This document shows, piece by piece, positions 10,677-21,269 of a DNA stretch of 64,000 bases. The first letter of the stretch is position 1, and the number at the start of each line of letters is the position of its first letter. Origin of the DNA: Cepaea nemoralis. Lineage: Eukaryota > Mollusca > Gastropoda > Stylommatophora > Helicidae. The notes below the pieces were generated by a model. The model searched no databases. It was not told the origin of the DNA and saw only the letters and a program-made list of their open reading frames with translations. A program made the position numbers and the translations under genes. The stretch lies in contig JACEFZ010021374.1 of the NCBI GenBank assembly GCA_014155875.1, positions 1 to 64,000 on the forward strand. The letters are read 5' to 3'.

Positions 10677-11507
10677 ACCGACATCACTGCACTCAAGACA
10701 TTCCCATACGTGCTCCGCCCCCTCGTTCAACAGCCAGTGAAGAGTCATACTACTAATAGTTCCCACCGCTATCTGATTAAACGTTCTCCTGGTCTTCCCT
10801 CTCAGTTTTGAGACTCTTCCAGAACCCCTGCCGATCCCCCGCAATATCATTATTTCCACATATGGGTTCTCAATCTGTTCCTCCGCCTTCTCCACTTGGT
10901 CCCACACGCTCACGACCACCTTCCCTTTGTCCATAGGCAAACTACCACCAAGAGGTGCATTCCCTGCTAGCCTATCAGCCTGTTCATTTTCCCTTACCCC
11001 CGTATGGCCAGGGCAAAATATCCATACAATTCTCACAATCTGTGACCTCTGAAGCGACAAGAGCCATTCCGCACGAAACATTCCTTTCTCCACCTTACTA
11101 AGTATACTCTTTGAATCCGTAATGAATACAATGTGTGTTGCAGTAGTCTCCTCTAGCCAACGGAATGCCGCTGTTACTGCCGCCGCCTCCATTCTCATGC
11201 TGGAGGTCGTGGTCTCATAAGCCAGACTCTCCTTTCTCAAGACTCGTCCATTAGCCTTTGCAATAAAGCCCCAGCCACAACGTCTGTTTCTCACCACTGA
11301 CCCATCGATGTAGATGACTATGTCACCTTGATGTGTGTTGCTCTGGATCAGCTGTTGCACTTCAAACTCAGTGAGGCCCGCTGCCCATTCTCTGCACCCA
11401 AAATAGTTCCAAAATAGTCGGGACGCAGAGGTGTTTCCAAGGCACCAGGGCCGGGCTATATACTGGCCAAGACCTATTGACGCGTCCTTGTCGAGCGTCC
11501 TGGGCAA
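10671..11507 (-). CDS. Retrotransposon RNase H domain protein, 5'-truncated, intact frame
   Basis: The frame encodes 278 residues with a ribonuclease H fold that, in non-LTR retrotransposons, removes RNA from the RNA:DNA hybrid during target-primed reverse transcription. Visible catalytic residues in order are D68 (YIDGS), E107 (MRMEAAAV), D131 (ITDSKS) and D178 (ENEQADRLAG), with H168 in CPGHTG. A C-terminal region (GSGRVSKLRGKTRRTFNQIA, then EHVWECLEC) resembles the Cys-containing end of I/jockey-type ORF2 proteins. The N-terminal start is arbitrary: a full ORF2 would carry endonuclease and reverse transcriptase upstream, and neither is present. This is the longest frame in the window with recognisable domain content. 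It is probably a truncated element rather than an expressed host gene. Copy A carries frameshifts in the same frame. Confidence 0.85.
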   Translation of the reverse strand: MPRTLDKDASIGLGQYIARPWCLGNTSASRLFWNYFGCREWAAGLTEFEVQQLIQSNTHQGDIVIYIDGSVVRNRRCGWGFIAKANGRVLRKESLAYETTTSSMRMEAAAVTAAFRWLEETTATHIVFITDSKSILSKVEKGMFRAEWLLSLQRSQIVRIVWIFCPGHTGVRENEQADRLAGNAPLGGSLPMDKGKVVVSVWDQVEKAEEQIENPYVEIMILRGIGRGSGRVSKLRGKTRRTFNQIAVGTISSMTLHWLLNEGAEHVWECLECSDVGS

Positions 11508-12000
11508 CAGGTTCCTTCGGGGTCCTGGCTAAAGTCAGTAGGATCGCCGATTCCTCCGAAGTCGGAGAATGTCTGCCTGTATGGCGAGGAACCACCAGTC
11601 TGCACTCAATAAGCCAGCCATCGGACAACGGATATTCACGCAAACCTCAGGTCCTGTACGACATCACACTGATGTTGGACAACAGGATGCCGTCATTCGA
11701 CATACAGGACTTCGCGTTGGAGCTCAATCCAACGAACACAAGCAAGCAGTTCCAAAATAGTCAACAAGGCAGCCAAAACAGAATAGATCTTTTGGGGGTC
11801 GTGATGAGAGCTAGGCTCAGCCAAGGATCTGCTGCACGATGATAACAATGCAGACTAGAGACATGTGTACATGTGGTCTTGTGTAGTACGATCGAGACAT
11901 GTGTACATGTGGTCTTGTGTAGTACGATCTAGCTTCTTCTCCCGTCAGTTTATTCATTCGTCCATCCACACACATATCTGCATGTCTATCTGTCTTTAAA
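11508..12000. other. Unclassified sequence upstream of RNase H frame, copy B
   Basis: Overlapping short frames in several phases show no reverse transcriptase motif. Near 11862-11940 the 'gagacatgtgtacatgtggtct' phrase is repeated twice, as in copy A. Confidence 0.35.
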
Positions 12001-12019
12001 CCCATCCATCCGTCCGTCC

Positions 12020-12276
<257 letters not shown>

Positions 12277-12990
12277 CACAGAGACTAACAATTTATCAAA
12301 CTCCTATCATTAACTCAACGCTATAAAGTCAAGCATTGGTTAAACAGATCTCTGCACGAATGGTTTGTGTGTCTAGGAACAAAGCCGATCTGAAACCTAA
12401 CATGCAGCTCTGGGACAAGTCCACCCGCACTAGTACTATCCCTCTGTCTGTCTATTTATCCATCTATCCGTCTGTCTGTATATCCATCTGTCAGTCCATC
12501 CGTGTGCCTTCTTCCCGTGGAACCAGTCAACCCACATAAGTACATGGCTTTACACAAACGCCCAACCAACTAACCGTTATCAAAAGATGATATACACAAA
12601 CAACAGACTTTATCTTCCATGCATAGAATCACCTTGCTTTCATTATTATGCTGTTTGTTTAGAATCGACATGTTCTGTTGACACTAGACGTTATCCAAAT
12701 ATCAACATAGAGAAGTACGTTACTTGCACACTTTTTGCGCATGCCATTTTTCGTGCAGATTCACTAGAAGAAGGCAGACGTGACCATGTTTGATCTGTCA
12801 CTGAAAGGCTGCGCGTTTTTAAGCTGTTGTTGTCTGATGTCAGAGATGTACCACGAGCCAGTGTCACGAGGCAACAGCTCAGTTTGACGTCATGAATTTC
12901 TTGCTCGCCATTGGTCTCGGTTAAACAACCGCAGTATTATGATGTCATTGTGCAGTTTTGAACTTAAATAGCTGCATAACTGGAGGCTTA
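12277..12990. other. Unclassified sequence with CRE-like palindrome, copy B
   Basis: Matches 3371-4080. TGACGTCA lies at 12885-12892, with an inverted CCAAT box downstream. No gene is recognised. Confidence 0.35.
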
Positions 12991-13089
12991 CGTGGCTTAA
13001 TGGGCAAGAGCGTTCGCTCGTAAACTTCCGGTGTGCTGACAACTGGGTAACGGGACCTTCCCTACACCGACCTGTTAGACTTAAACGTT

Positions 13090-13119
13090 GACGTCTCGTT
13101 CAGAAAGCAATGGCAAACT
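13090..13119 (+). mobile_element. SINE-1 left part, split by RTE-2 insertion (site 1)
   Basis: The SINE-1 signature 'cgttcagaaagcaatggcaaact' stops at 13119 and resumes at 13470 as 'tggcaaactacttaacgtaa'. The interrupted text TGGCAAACT (13111-13119 and 13470-13478) is a 9-bp target-site duplication. Confidence 0.8.
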
Positions 13120-13469
13120 CAACATCATCAAGTGCCATGCCAGCTGGCGTAGGCGTTCATGTCTCTCCACAGATCTCCGTCTTTGGTGTTCTGGATCAAC
13201 TCTGCTGCTGATATTCCTCCATGCCACCGTCTCAATCCATCCAGCATCATTTTTCTTGGTCAGCCTCTGCCTCTCTTCCCCTCGATCTTTCCAGTCGTCA
13301 CGATGTTTTCCAATGCCTCTCTTAACATCACATGGCCAAACAAGTTGTTTGTCTCTTTTTATTGTTGTATATAATGTTTGAATTCCATTAACCTCTCTCA
13401 GGCAATCGTCGTTAGTTACTCTGGCAGTCCCAGGGATTCGCAACATTCGTCTGAGGAACCACATATCTG
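13120..13469 (-). pseudogene. RTE-2 (subfamily with RVTNDDC) inserted in SINE-1
   Basis: Minus-strand text reads WFLRRMLRIPGTARVTNDDC, then decays through several frames to a 3' end marked by 'catcatca' on +. Only the post-reverse-transcriptase C-terminal region is present. It belongs to a different subfamily from the neighbouring 13723-14201 copy, so the two are independent insertions. Confidence 0.82.
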
Positions 13470-13560
13470 TGGCAAACTACTTAACGTAAAATTGGCTAGT
13501 AAATGAACCTATGGTTGGGGTTGATCACACCACGCCCAGCAAAGAACATGCAAATATTTT
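13470..13560 (+). mobile_element. SINE-1 right part (site 1)
   Basis: Resumption of SINE-1 after the RTE-2 insertion: 'ggcaaactacttaacgtaaa' and 'ttggctagtaaatg'. The 3' end is degenerate. Confidence 0.6.
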
Positions 13561-13593
13561 TAGCTGTATAACGACATACCTATAGTTAGTCAA

Positions 13594-13722
13594 CTGGACT
13601 CCGTGGCCAAGGTGTTACGGACGCGTTTTGTAATCCCGCGTACTCGGGCTCGAAACACAACCGTGCTGGTTTTCTTCGAAAAACGGTATAGTTGCTGGTC
13701 GTTCAGAAAGCAATGGCAAACT
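13594..13722 (+). mobile_element. SINE-1 left part, split by RTE-2 insertion (site 2)
   Basis: A clear tRNA-like head is present: box A-like 'gtggccaaggtgttacgg' and box B-like 'cgggctcgaaac', then 'cgttcagaaagcaatggc'. It breaks after CAAACT (13717-13722). Confidence 0.82.
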
Positions 13723-14201
13723 CCATCCATCCATCATGTGCCATGCCGGTAAGCGTGGGCGGTCATGTTCTGCCATCTCACTCGATCACCAGAGTCGTGG
13801 ATCAGCTCCGTGTTTCTGTCTCGACCATGCCACAAGGCCAAGCCACCCAGGTACTTGCTTCTAGGTCTTCCCCTTGGTCTGTTCCCCTCGATCTTACCAG
13901 TTGTCACCAAATTCTCCAATCCATTTCTTCTCATAACATGCCCAAAAAATTTTGACTGTCTACGTCTAATTTCTCTAATCAATTTACGATCTTCATTTGT
14001 TTCTTGAAGGACTTGTTCATTGGTCTTTCTGGCTGTCCATGGTATTCTTTGCATTTTCCTCAGAAACCATATCTCTACAGCCATCAGATGTTTTTCAGCC
14101 TGACTGCTCATTGTCCACGCTTCACATCCATATAAAAGTGCAGGTTCAATGTAGCATCTCAACACTCTTTTTCTCGTTTCAATTGACATCTTTTTATTGG
14201 T
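13723..14201 (-). pseudogene. RTE-2 C-terminal fragment inserted in SINE-1
   Basis: The minus frame (170 codons with SINE read-through) is the best preserved RTE-2 C-terminus: KKMSIETRKRVLRCYIEP, LLYGCEAWTMS, WFLRKMQRIPWTARKT, SKFFGHVMRRN and YLGGLALWHGRDRN. No palm motif is present. The 3' end is 'ccatccatccatcatg' on +, a GATG-type tail. CAAACT is duplicated at 13717-13722 and 14202-14207, supporting target-primed insertion of a 5'-truncated copy. Confidence 0.9.
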
Positions 14202-14305
14202 CAAACTACTTAACCTAAAACTTGCCCAGGAATCACGAACAGCCAAAATGCTGGGGTTGGCTGCTACGTCCTGTGAAGGACATGCAACTAAATGTTATTA
14301 TTTTA
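14202..14305 (+). mobile_element. SINE-1 right part (site 2)
   Basis: Continues the SINE from 13722: 'caaactacttaacctaaaac', then 'tgctggggttggctgctac' and 'gtcctgtgaaggacatgca', the conserved 3' domain of this family. Confidence 0.82.
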
Positions 14306-14344
14306 TAGTTAGTCAACAGATAACTCTCATTGTACATCAAACTA

Positions 14345-14430
14345 TTAGTCCATAAGTGCTCAGATCCTCTCCTCGGTATCTCCCTCAGCGTGTTGCAACC
14401 AATGACACTAGTTCTGTCTTCGTTGACTAT
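14345..14430 (-). pseudogene. RNase H-type retrotransposon C-terminal scrap
   Basis: The minus strand reads TLREIPRRGSEHLW, matching the MHMLGGGSEHLW end of the 29.8 kb element. Surrounding sequence up to about 14640 may be more of the same element, but I could not extend the match with confidence. Confidence 0.5.
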
Positions 14431-14666
14431 TCTTCTTTCACTCCCAGCATGCCGCGCTTGTCTAGCTATGACCTCGTTAGACTTAATGTTCCTTCAGCCT
14501 GGTCAAAGTTGCAGTGCCCGTTCATTGCTTGTGCCTTTTGCTCGTCCTGTCTCCAAAATGGTGTTCAGGATGTAAGCCTGGTCCATTGCTCGTCCGTTTC
14601 CAACACCGACCCAGCCCTCAAGTCTATGTGCTTGTTCGTGTCCTCTTGTACCCGCACGCTTGGCAC

Positions 14667-14940
14667 CTATCTACCTACCTACCTACCTACCTACCTACCT
14701 ACCTACCTACTGATGTGATCTTATCTGTTGCAACCTGTCTACGTAACTACCTACCTACCTATCTACTGATCTGATCTGTTGCAGCCTGTCTACCTAACTA
14801 CCTACCTACCTCCCTCCCTCCCTCCCTACCTACCTACCTACATATCTAATGATGTGATATGAATTATTGCAGCCTACCTACCTACCTACCTACCTACCTA
14901 CCCACCCACCTACCCACCCACCTACCTACCTACATACCTA
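14667..14940. repeat. (CCTA)n arrays with interspersed 'tgatctgttgcagcctgtc' units
   Basis: Three to four CCTA blocks are separated by a recurring phrase resembling 'tgatgtgatctnttgcancctgtctac', giving a compound minisatellite. A CCTC block lies at about 14812-14826. Confidence 0.9.
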
Positions 14941-14949
14941 CTGGAGCCA

Positions 14950-15712
14950 TGCAAAAAACATGCAAATTAACATTTCTAAAACAAGATCTATGTTAACAGC
15001 AACCAGGCAAAGACTTCACACTCTAAACTCGCAGAGAACTCTTCAGCTGCACATTGGTAGCAAGCCGGTAGGAAGTGTAACCGAGAACAAGGCACTGGGT
15101 CTTATCATTGATCAAAATCTGACCTTTAATTCACATGTTCATGCTCTCGTTAAACATATAGACAAACAAGTATACCAACTTGCCAAAATTAAAAATTTCC
15201 TTGACGAAAACACAAGAAAAAGATATTCTATACTTCCCACATACAAACACATATTGATTATTGCTCAACAATCTGGGATGGATGCTCCAAACCAATAACG
15301 AAACGCGGTTATTCACTCCAGAAAAGGGCAATGCGTTTAATTAGCCGTGAAAATCTTACCGACAATTCGAACCTACATGAACGTCTTCAGCTACTGCCTC
15401 TCCATAAACACTTATTTTGTTATAAGGCTAAACTAATTCACAAAATCCTATTTCAAAATGCTCCAAGCTACCTTTGGCATTTGTTCAAATATAACGCAAG
15501 ACATAGCGAACGACTAAATATACTTCATGTCCCTACGCCTAGGATAGACTCATATAAAACAAGCTTAGCATACTCTGCCGCTCGGTTGGAAATCAAAGAC
15601 ACCACCAATCATTATACATACAGTCGAAACCTGTTTGAACACTACCTCAGAACGGACTATATTCCCCCACTAAAAAAAAAAAAATGGAAAATTATCTCAA
15701 ACGACAACTAGC
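14950..15712 (+). pseudogene. CR1/L2-like non-LTR reverse transcriptase C-terminus
   Basis: The first frame (to 15298) reads MQINISKTRSMLTATRQR, then KALGLIIDQNLTFNSHV and KRYSILPTYKHIL. After a 1-bp frame change near 15250 the text continues DYCSTIWDGCSKPITKRG, then SLQKRAMRLIS and LPLHKHLFCYKAKLIHKIL, ending near 15711. This is the thumb and C-terminal region of jockey-superfamily (CR1/L2/Rex-like) elements. The palm with YADD is missing, so the element is 5'-truncated. An AATAAA sits at about 15897 downstream. A single frameshift suggests a fairly young insertion. Confidence 0.85.
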
Positions 15713-15975
15713 CAATAAACATCCCCATATATATGGTACGTTACACCTTGCTTAGGTATTTATAATGCCCATGTTAAAAATTGCCTCAGTAAGTCATGTA
15801 TTACTGATTATATTTCATGCGTTTTAATGCTTATTGTTCTTTTGTTGCCTAAGATTATCTTCACAATTGATGTTGAATGAAATAATGTATGAGAGGAAAT
15901 AAAGAAGAAGGGCGTATGTCCATATGTCTATCAATCGGATTGGGACTCTTCACTAGCTCTAAAAAATAAGAACGG
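15713..15975 (+). other. Probable 3' untranslated region of the CR1/L2-like element
   Basis: AT-rich sequence without coding content, ending at 'gaggaaataaagaagaag' (AATAAA near 15897). The boundary is inferred from position only. Confidence 0.45.
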
Positions 15976-16028
15976 CAGGCGTGGCGGAATGTCCTGAGTC
16001 TGTGATGTCGGTTTGTGACTTAAATCAA
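15976..16028 (+). mobile_element. Very short 3' end of the RNase H (TCAAC-tailed) element
   Basis: The words 'ggaatgtcctgagtc', 'gtgatgtcggtt' and 'tcaactcaactcc' match the reverse complement of 10645-10700 (last codons, stop and TCAAC tail). About 50 bp survive, an extreme 5' truncation. A (CCGT) then (CCTA) array follows. Confidence 0.7.
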
Positions 16029-16065
16029 CTCAACTCCGTCCGTCCGTCTGTATCTGTGTCGACCG

Positions 16066-16113
16066 ACCGACCTACCTACCTACCTACCTACCTACCTACC
16101 TACCTATCTATAC

Positions 16114-16181
<68 letters not shown>

Positions 16182-16310
16182 GTCTATCTATCTGTCTGTC
16201 TGTCTATCTATCTGTATGTCTATCTATCTACCTACCTACCTACCAACCTATCTACCTACTTACCTACCTACCTACCTACCTACCTATCTATCTGTCTACC
16301 TACCTACCTA
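16066..16310. repeat. (CCTA)n / (TATC)n / (TGTC)n array
   Basis: CCTA at about 16070-16105, TATC at about 16113-16185, then mixed TGTC and CCTA blocks. Confidence 0.96.
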
Positions 16311-16429
16311 CATGTCTCTATGTGTGTATGTCTATCGACTTAACTAACAACCTACTTACCTGTCCATATGTCTGTCCGTTCGTCTATGTCTATGTATGTC
16401 TACCTAACTACCTACTTACCTATCTGTCC

Positions 16430-16432
<3 letters not shown>

Positions 16433-16503
<71 letters not shown>
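16433..16503. repeat. (TA)n microsatellite
   Basis: About 70 bp of uninterrupted TA, embedded in a TACC/TGTC-rich stretch (16311-16555). Confidence 0.97.
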
Positions 16504-16506
<3 letters not shown>

Positions 16507-16555
16507 GACTTATCTACCTACCTACTTACCTGTATATCTGTCTGCCCGTCAGGTC

Positions 16556-17237
16556 TGATGCAGACATTGGCGACCATGTTTTGCCGAATCTCTCTTTCAT
16601 CTGAAACTTTATTAAAGTCGGTCCCGAATACATTACATGGCGCTCAGCTTCTAAAGCTTTCAACGTACGACTATTTCTTTCTCTGTAAACCTTGGCACGT
16701 TTTAGCCCCTTAGAATTATTTCCCAACATTTGCGCGAAAGAATATATTCTTTCAGAGTGAGTCTAATAAACGTAGTTACTTGTTCTTTTAGCGCAGGAGC
16801 GGGGAACGTTCAGCCCGTGGGTCGTATAAGGTTAATGAAATCAGTTGATCTGGCTCTGCCAAGGCAACCGCAAAGTGGAAGACTAAAGTCAATAAATCTA
16901 GGCGCTTCATAAACAATTATCAATAAATCTAATCGCAACATCACCAATATTAGCTAATATCACACGACCCACCCAAGAGAAACAGTTCCAGCCATCACAT
17001 TAGGAACTGAGTTAACTAAATGTTTGATCACATCAAGCAGGCTAATGTTTAAGTTGATAATTTTGTATGGCTCGCGAATTATCTTATAAATACTCAAATG
17101 GTCCTTGGCAGAAAAAAGGCACCCCGCCATTGTTATCGAGTTCTAAGTGTTATTCTAATGACGCCACTTCCTTGTTCTGCATTCCAAATCTTGTTTCCAG
17201 ATATAGATTGAGCATAGTTTGTACAGTGGCTTTAGAC
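16556..17237. other. Unclassified sequence
   Basis: Short frames of 60-67 codons are present without recognisable domains. No repeat match was noticed within the window. Confidence 0.35.
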
Positions 17238-17524
17238 AGTAGGCTTTAAGCCTTCGTCGGCAACTGGTTTAGGATTGAAACTTCAACATGTGGAATGTTA
17301 GAGCATTGCTTTGCTGATCCGACAGCTTGTCTTGTTTCATAAGTATTAGTGTTACTTTTCTCCCGAGTAAACTGGGCAGGCCGTGAGAGGGATCATGCTG
17401 CATGGACAACTCAGCCCAGGCTTTGTGCTATGGAGAAGTTTAACGCCATCCATGGTTTGGTTGTAGTTATTATGCAATGTTAGGGTTACAATGTAGCAAA
17501 CTTTCGTCCGTCAAGACGACCAGA
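17238..17524 (+). repeat. Dispersed repeat DR1, copy 1
   Basis: Shares an ordered set of words with 31497-31813 and, inverted, 57742-58011: 'aagccttggtcggcaactgg', 'gagtaaactgggcaggcc', 'cagcccaggctttg' and 'cgtcaagac'. About 290 bp long, without long frames, terminal inverted repeats or obvious Pol III boxes. The class is unknown. Confidence 0.75.
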
Positions 17525-18235
17525 TGCCAATGAGTGCAGAGAGTGAAAAACTTGGTCTTCGTCTGGATAAAAGGATGACAGAAGTCATGGTGATATCAAA
17601 GAAACATATTGTACCTACATGTGACATTAAAGTAAATGTTTTTACTTTTGGGCAAATGCGGACATTAAACTATCTAGGCACATGGGTAACATCAGATGGA
17701 AGATGCATCACAGAGATAAAGAACAGAATACGACGCGCAAACAATGCATTCTATCAAATGAAGATCATGCCATGCAATAAGTCCTCGTCATTGGAAATTA
17801 GAAAAAATAGTTCTTGTGTAATACGTAGAACCAATTTTTATCATATGTCTTCAAATTGTGAACAGTTAGTAAATAAAAAGTCTTGAAGATGTGGTTTTAT
17901 AGAAGAATGTTAAAACTCCTTGGACAATCAAAGTGAAGAATCTGGACTTTTTGAGGGAGGCTAAGCTGTAAAACCAATTGATCATAAACATCAGAAAGAG
18001 GCAGTCTTCATTTTTGGCCACATTGTGAGAAGACGAAAACTGGAACATGTTGTAACAAGTGAAAATATTTGTGGAAAAAGAGATAGAGGAAGAAAGTGAA
18101 ATAAAATTCATCAGTCTTTTGTCACGGTACGAAAGGGAGTAAAAAATGAAATGACCCATGCTGTTGGAGATCGCGAGATGTGGAGAAGCAATGATCGTTC
18201 ACACCAGTCGACAGGGCACTTGATGATTATAATAA
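17525..18235 (+). pseudogene. RTE-2 fragment, end of reverse transcriptase to 3' end
   Basis: The frame at 17524-17886 carries the end of the reverse transcriptase region: LRLDKRMTEVMVISKK, FTFGQMRTLNYLGTWVTSD, EIKNRIRRANNAFYQMK. After frame changes, the C-terminal part reads KTPWTIKVKN, FFGHIVRRRKLEHVVTS and NEMTHAVGDREMWRSN. The 3' end is 'gatgattataataa'. It starts exactly where DR1 ends, so DR1 may mark the 5' junction. Confidence 0.83.
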
Positions 18236-18329
18236 TTTGTATGTCCAACGTTTACTTACCCCGCCATTTGCAGATTATCTTAACATCAGTAGCAATTCGT
18301 GCCATCAGTAGTCATACGTGCCATCAGAA

Positions 18330-19830
18330 TCAATTCCTTCATGCTATTCGTAGAATACTATACTATCAACAGATTACTATACTATCAACAGAATACTATA
18401 CCATTAACAGAAAACTATCTTATCGACAGAATATATTAAGATAATAATATACTAGCTGTAGATCACTATACTATCAGTAAAATACTATACTATCAGCAGA
18501 ATACTACGTGAGTAGAAAAATATACTATTAATATAAACGTATACTATCAGCAGAATATTATACTATCAATAGAATATTATAATATAAGCATAATACTATA
18601 ACTATGAGAACAGCACACATACAATAGAACACTATAGTATCAATAGAACACTAGAGTATCTGTATAAAACTATACTCACAGCTGAACATTATACTATCAG
18701 TAGTATTATTACTATCAAAAACATATTATTCTATCAGTAGAATTATATGCCATCAGTATAACACTATATTATCACAAGAATATTATACTAGAATTACAAT
18801 ACTAAACTACCAGCAGAATACAAATATCAGTAGAAAAATTCACCATCTTAAGAACAGTATAGGATCAGCAGAATGCTATACTATCAATTGAGTTCTACTC
18901 ACAGCAGAATACTATAGAATCACTCTAATACTATATTCTCAGAAAATTACTTATTATCAGCAGAGCATAATACTATCAGTAGAACATTAGACTACCAGTA
19001 GAAAGCTATACTATCAGCAGAATACTATACTATCAATAGAGCACTATACTATCAGTAGAAAGCTATACTATTTGTAGAACGCTATACTATTAATAGAAAG
19101 CTATAATATTAGAAGACTATATTATCAGAAGAACACTATATTATCAACAGAACACTATATTATCTATATATGCTAACAACAGAGCACTATACTATCTATA
19201 GAATAATATTCTATCAACCGAACACTATACTATCTTTAGAACAATATACTATCAACAGAATACTATACTATCCATAGAGCAATATACTATCAACAGAACA
19301 CTATACCATCTATAGAACACTATACTATCAGCAGAACACTGTACTATCAGTAAAATACGATACTGTCAGTAGAACACTATATTATCTATATATGCTAACA
19401 ACAGAGCACTATACTATCTATAGAATAATATTCTATCAACCGAACACTATATTATCTTTAGAACAATATACAATCAACAGAATACTATACTATCCATAGA
19501 GCAATATACTATCAACAGAACACTATACCATCTATAGAACACTATACTATCAGCAGAACACTGTACTATCAGTAAAATACGATACTGTCAGTAGAACACT
19601 ATATTATCTATATAACACTATACTATCAGTAGAACACTATACTACTATATATCTATATACACTATTACTATCCCAGTAGTATAGAACCACGAATACTATC
19701 AGTTAAACACTATCCTATAGAACACTATACTATCTATAGAACACTATACTATCAACACAACATTGTACTATAAACAGAACGCTATACTATCACAGAAACA
19801 CTATCACTAGTACAACAATCTAGAAAAGGC
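18330..19830. repeat. AT-rich satellite, unit about 19-21 bp (ACTATACTATCARYAGAAC)
   Basis: Roughly 70 degenerate units of the form 'cactatactatcarcagaa' occur in tandem. Unit length drifts between 18 and 22 bp. All frames are closed. The 3' half contains a higher-order repeat, listed separately. Confidence 0.95.
19151..19594. repeat. 222-bp higher-order repeat, two tandem copies
   Basis: Copy 1 is 19151-19372 and copy 2 is 19373-19594, each starting 'aacactatattatctatata'. The start phrase recurs a third time at 19595, again at an offset of 222. Only about two substitutions were noticed between copies, much less than between the 20-bp subunits. Confidence 0.9.
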
Positions 19831-21055
19831 GGCATATCCCAGCGACTGTCGGGACACTGTAGACCAAGAACATACAAGGATATGTCACAAACACCCACAT
19901 ACTGTCACCCACATACTCCTATGGCTATATGCCACGATTTCAAAGACACATCTGCCATGGCGTCCCATTGAAAGAGACCATAAAGTAGCGCCTATTTTGG
20001 CTAAAGAATATGTCCTCAACTAAGAGACACTCGGCAGTAAACAATGGATATGTATATTAATATTAAATATCCTTTAAAAATGATCTTTACAAACACCGGA
20101 ATAGCATCATGTACTCATATACTAAATACACCTCAAGGCGTGAACAGTGTCTCTTTTTATAAAATTGGAAACAGCAAATATATTCAACCTACGCACATAT
20201 TTTTTCCGGGTAAAATTATCTGACTGGGTCGCAAGTATAGGATAGGGCAGCCATTTTTTGGCACCCCATGACTGCTATTGCAGTCAACAAAGTGAAATGC
20301 AAGTACATAAATTAACTGACAATAATAGAAGAATATGGGAACGCTGTGGAGATGTGACAATACTCAAAACAATAGAACTATTGGTAGTTGTAAGCACACC
20401 GGACTTAAACTTCTTTCTTCTTCAGTGAGCCGACGATTTATGTGTAGATGAAATGATGTAGTCAACATAAACATGGCGGCACAGGTACACAAAGTGTGGT
20501 GTATTTCAGTTTCAAATGCTGTGGTATTTGGTTTAGGTTGGTTTGGTTTTAATATAATTACTCTCGTACACAGATACTTTCATAAGTGTTCAGGCTCCGG
20601 CTGTAAATAAGACTAGGAGAATTACACAAGTGTCCACGAACTCTGTTGCCTTAATGAGGAGCACATTGTGTATTTACTAGATTCAGATATTATTTCATTT
20701 TCTTCTCTTTCTCCTCTTCCCTCTTCTTCTTGTTCTTGTTGTTATTCTTTTTCTTTTTCTTCTTTTTTTTCTGATGTTTGCGAATGTCGAAATGGTATTA
20801 AGATAGTTGGCTTGTCAGTCTACTTTCCTCCAGTTCCTATTGCCAGGGATTATTAGAGCATACAAGAAGCACACTGGTTCTGCTAGTTTTTCGTCCTTCA
20901 CCGAGGAGGCTGGCGTCCGATCCACTACCAAAGACGACAAGGGCTGTTTCTTCACGTGGAAACAAACAATTTACAGCAATGTTTATTATACGGTCTGCTT
21001 GAGTCAGAGACGGGTGACTAATGTCTAAACAACACCATTAATTGATTGTAGGAAT
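19831..21055. other. Unclassified sequence
   Basis: No domain found. A T/C-rich tract lies at about 20695-20775 (TCTTCTTTTTC). A 62-codon frame there is a low-complexity Ser-rich shadow. Confidence 0.35.
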
Positions 21056-21057
21056 AC

Positions 21058-21268
21058 ACTATAATATTACCAGTGTTCCTCGGCATCAGTCGAAGCCACT
21101 CTGACTTCTGAGGTACTTGTAATTTATGTCCCCAAGTTAAAGACAAAAGTCAACATTTCAGTCCAACTAACTGTGTATGGGTTGAACCCGCTACCTCAAC
21201 ATCAGCGCATCCGTAGTTTAAGAACGAACGCACTTATCCATTCAGTCATGATGACCCCAGCACCTGGT
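21058..21268 (-). mobile_element. SINE-2, tRNA-like SINE
   Basis: On the minus strand the head has 'tgaatggataagtgcgttcg' (box A region) and 'ggtagcgggttcaaccc' (box B). The body follows with 'agttggactgaaatgttgac', 'aaattacaagtacctcagaa' and the terminus 'aacactggtaat'. Matching copies lie at 22895 (minus) and 58890 (plus). Confidence 0.8.
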
Positions 21269-21269
21269 A

